A DNA stretch of 64,000 nucleotides, taken from Crocinitomicaceae bacterium (lineage in GTDB: Bacteria; Bacteroidota; Bacteroidia; Flavobacteriales_D; Crocinitomicaceae). The notes under the pieces are model-generated. The model was given only the letters and a program-made list of their open reading frames with translations. It had not been told where the DNA came from and did no database searches. Of the stretch, positions 61,989 to 64,000 are shown one piece after another. The first letter of the stretch is position 1, and each line of letters starts with the position of its first letter. The position numbers and the translations under genes are program-made. The stretch is from positions 124,001 through 188,000 of the forward strand of contig JAGOBK010000003.1 in the NCBI GenBank assembly GCA_017983465.1, read 5' to 3'.

Positions 61989-63788
61989 TTACTCCATCAC
62001 ATACTCAAACGGCATGCGCATCTGAATTCCAGCCATGCTTTCAATTTTCTTGATGCGTGCATAGATGGCTTTTAATTCAGTTGGAATCGCAACATCCATT
62101 TTGACAGAGATTTCCTCCTCTTCTTGTTGTTGCTCGATCATTTCGGCAATTTCAGAAAGCGTATTTTTATTCACGATTGGATAGTATATGACTTTCGGAG
62201 CTGACTGCGTTTTACATGCATAAGCGATGGCTTTGGACAATCCACCTAATTCATCCACCAATCCGATGCGGAGTGCATCTTCCCCACTCCACACTCTTCC
62301 GCGAGCTAAAACAGCCACTTTTTCCATTTTCATGTGGCGCCCTTCCGAAACGCGGGTTAAAAATTGCGTGTAGATTTTATCCACTTGTCCTTGAATGATG
62401 GACAGTTCCAATGGTGTTAATTTTTTATTCAAAGTGGTCAATGAATGTTGATTGGTACGAACCTCATCGAAAGTGATGCCTAATTTATTTTCCATGAATT
62501 TTCCTGTATACGGAATCATCCCGAATACACCAATAGAACCAGTAATCGTTGTTGGTTCAGCGAAAATACGGTTAGCCGGCGTCGCAATGTAATAACCACC
62601 GGAAGCTGCAACATCCCCCATAGAGACAATGACCTTCTTCTTCTTTTGTGTTTGTGACACTTCGCGCCAAATCTCTTCACTTGCCAAGGCACTTCCACCC
62701 GGACTATTGATTCTGAAAACGACAGCTGTAATGTTCTTATCGTTTCTCACTTTTTGAAACAAACGACAAATACTCGCTGATGAAAGTCCATCGCCACTTG
62801 TTGCCACATCTCCTTCAGCTAAAATGACTGCGATGTTCGGTTTTTGACGTTTAACTATCAATTGTCGATCAGAAAAGGCTTTCAAGGCGTATTTTTCCAT
62901 GGATTGAATCTCCAATTCTTCGTCCTGTGCTATGTTCATCTTTTTCTTTAAAAGCCCCATGAATTCATCTCGGTATCGCAAACCAGTAATTAATTTTGCA
63001 TTGTACGCAGATTCACAGTCCAAGATGTGTAACGAATCGACATGGTTGTCCAAGATTAAGGTGTCGATTCCTTTATTCTCTGAAATGTCGTTTCGCATCG
63101 TTCTCCACATCGTACGTAAGAAAGCTTGTGTTTGCAAGCGACTTGAATCGCTCATGTTCGTGCGAAAGAACGGTTCTACGGCACTTTTGAAGTCATTATT
63201 GGTTCCACGAACGATATCCACTTCAATGTTTAAATTATCCAATAAATTTTTAAAGAACATCAACTGAACACCAACACCAGTAAATTCCATGGTTGTCGAT
63301 GGGAATCCGTACACCTCTTTGGCAGCCGAACTGATGTAGTAGGCTGTTTGAGAAACGTATTCTCCGGACAAATAAGCCACAGCAAACTTTCCGCTTTTTT
63401 GAAAGTCCTTAATGGCATCGTGTAATTCCTTAGCGCTTGCTAATCCACATTTGAAGGAACCAAGTTCCAAGAAAATCCCTTTGATTTTTGGATCCGTTTT
63501 CGCCTTCTCGATTCCATAAAGTAAATCTGGAAGTCCAACCGTACGATCTATTTGAAAATCTGGCAAGGCAACAGATTCGTCACTTTTGTCCTTCAATTCA
63601 CCTGTCAATTTCAATTGTAGGATGGTAGAATTTCGAATCGCTAATGGTTCCGGACCAAAGTTCCCGAAGGAACCAATGACACCACCAAGCACTAAGAAAA
63701 AGAGCAAGAGCGAAACGAGTCCGGCAATCATTACCGCAACAAAACTCGGCCAAAATAATTTACCGAAAGAGACTTTTTGATCTGACAT
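61989..63788 (-). CDS. sppA: Signal peptide peptidase SppA, 67-kDa type
   Basis: A 599-residue membrane-anchored serine protease that degrades cleaved signal peptides. One N-terminal membrane helix (about 12-35) is followed by two tandem Clp-like domains. The N-terminal domain supplies the catalytic lysine near YYISSAAKEVYGFP (about 150-163); the C-terminal domain has the nucleophile serine in GDVAASGGYYIATPANRIFA near 388-407. Length and two-domain layout equal Escherichia coli SppA. The partial gene upstream ends six bases before its start, so the two are probably one transcript. Confidence 0.93.
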   Translation of the reverse strand: MSDQKVSFGKLFWPSFVAVMIAGLVSLLLFFLVLGGVIGSFGNFGPEPLAIRNSTILQLKLTGELKDKSDESVALPDFQIDRTVGLPDLLYGIEKAKTDPKIKGIFLELGSFKCGLASAKELHDAIKDFQKSGKFAVAYLSGEYVSQTAYYISSAAKEVYGFPSTTMEFTGVGVQLMFFKNLLDNLNIEVDIVRGTNNDFKSAVEPFFRTNMSDSSRLQTQAFLRTMWRTMRNDISENKGIDTLILDNHVDSLHILDCESAYNAKLITGLRYRDEFMGLLKKKMNIAQDEELEIQSMEKYALKAFSDRQLIVKRQKPNIAVILAEGDVATSGDGLSSASICRLFQKVRNDKNITAVVFRINSPGGSALASEEIWREVSQTQKKKKVIVSMGDVAASGGYYIATPANRIFAEPTTITGSIGVFGMIPYTGKFMENKLGITFDEVRTNQHSLTTLNKKLTPLELSIIQGQVDKIYTQFLTRVSEGRHMKMEKVAVLARGRVWSGEDALRIGLVDELGGLSKAIAYACKTQSAPKVIYYPIVNKNTLSEIAEMIEQQQEEEEISVKMDVAIPTELKAIYARIKKIESMAGIQMRMPFEYVME

Positions 63789-63794
63789 AATTTA

Positions 63795-64000
63795 TTAATT
63801 AAAGCGTGAACGAATGTTATTAGCGTTCACAAGATTAAGTTTAATACTGAAGCGAATTTCATTCGAATAATTGGTCCAAAGTGACCCCATATTTGTACTA
63901 CGTACCAATGGGAAATACACGCTTAGAATATTTGAAATACGTAGTCCAAGTCCTGCATTGTATGCTGTTTCAATAGAAGTTCCATTAGAGAAAGCTCCAT
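63795..64000 (-). CDS. C-terminal part of a gene cut by the window edge
   Basis: Only the last 67 codons are visible on the minus strand, ending ...KLNLVNANNIRSRFN before TAA. The segment AYNAGLGLRISNILSVYFPL looks like the closing beta-strands of an outer-membrane barrel, or of the C-terminal region of large Bacteroidota M1-peptidase-like proteins. Family assignment is not possible from this fragment. It is upstream of sppA by six bases and probably co-transcribed. Confidence 0.6.
   Translation of the reverse strand, partial: GAFSNGTSIETAYNAGLGLRISNILSVYFPLVRSTNMGSLWTNYSNEIRFSIKLNLVNANNIRSRFN

Overview
The window looks like a contiguous piece of a Bacteroidota chromosome, most likely order Flavobacteriales and close to Crocinitomicaceae/Fluviicola; that placement is inferred from gene content, not from a marker tree. 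The evidence is low-to-moderate GC, three secreted proteins with C-terminal type IX secretion (T9SS type A) sorting domains, families typical of the phylum (DUF2141-, DUF5606-, DUF6089- and DUF6970-like proteins, fused 2-oxoacid dehydrogenase E1), almost no Shine-Dalgarno sequences, and many upstream TAnnTTTG elements, the Bacteroidota -7 promoter box. No rRNA operon, prophage, insertion sequence, transposase or CRISPR array was seen.

Layout. 1-13 kb: ahcY, an outer-membrane barrel and aconitase, a four-gene overlapping run (RlpA-like, CoA transferase, GNAT, TrmH), ribosomal protein bTHX, the serine pair serC-serA, a cyclophilin and clpB. 13-21 kb: a LysM protein, two T9SS cargo proteins, an AlkB-type monooxygenase, a DUF58 protein and a CDF metal transporter. 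21-25 kb: radC, wecB, a polysaccharide deacetylase-like protein and two small lipoproteins, one with a Kunitz/BPTI-like cysteine pattern. 25-34 kb: typA, a DEAD-box helicase with a glycine/arginine repeat tail, a T9SS-exported sugar dehydrogenase and an M3 peptidase. 34.0-34.4 kb: a tRNA-CAT gene preceded by three tandem broken 5' tRNA copies carrying GC-rich palindromes and followed by a short 3' tRNA fragment. 34.4-39 kb: small secreted proteins and an operon (small protein, DUF6671-like, dihydroorotase, bicarbonate permease) divergent from a LysR regulator. 40-45 kb: a tetR-ABC-hlyD-tolC export operon whose ABC subunit has lost its ATPase motifs. 45-58 kb: a carotenoid desaturase, HU, SDR, gmhA, a cationic amino-acid permease, uvrA, an alpha-oxoamine synthase with a decayed copy of its 3' end about 1 kb away, rhlE and cutC. 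58-64 kb: a fused E1 dehydrogenase, two orphan small genes each followed by a diverged copy of the same long repeat (cassette-like), sppA and a partial gene at the window edge.

Most genes are housekeeping. The stretches that ordinary annotation does not explain are (1) the tRNA pseudo-array with palindromic inserts, whose palindrome recurs at 48.8 kb; (2) the repeat-bounded small genes at 60.7-61.9 kb; (3) the ATPase-dead ABC exporter with a palindromic operator in its promoter; (4) the bacterial Kunitz-like lipoprotein; (5) the duplicated 3' end of the alpha-oxoamine synthase gene; and (6) promoters placed so close to start codons that leaderless transcripts are likely. Gene names rest on recognition of sequence motifs; no database search was run.
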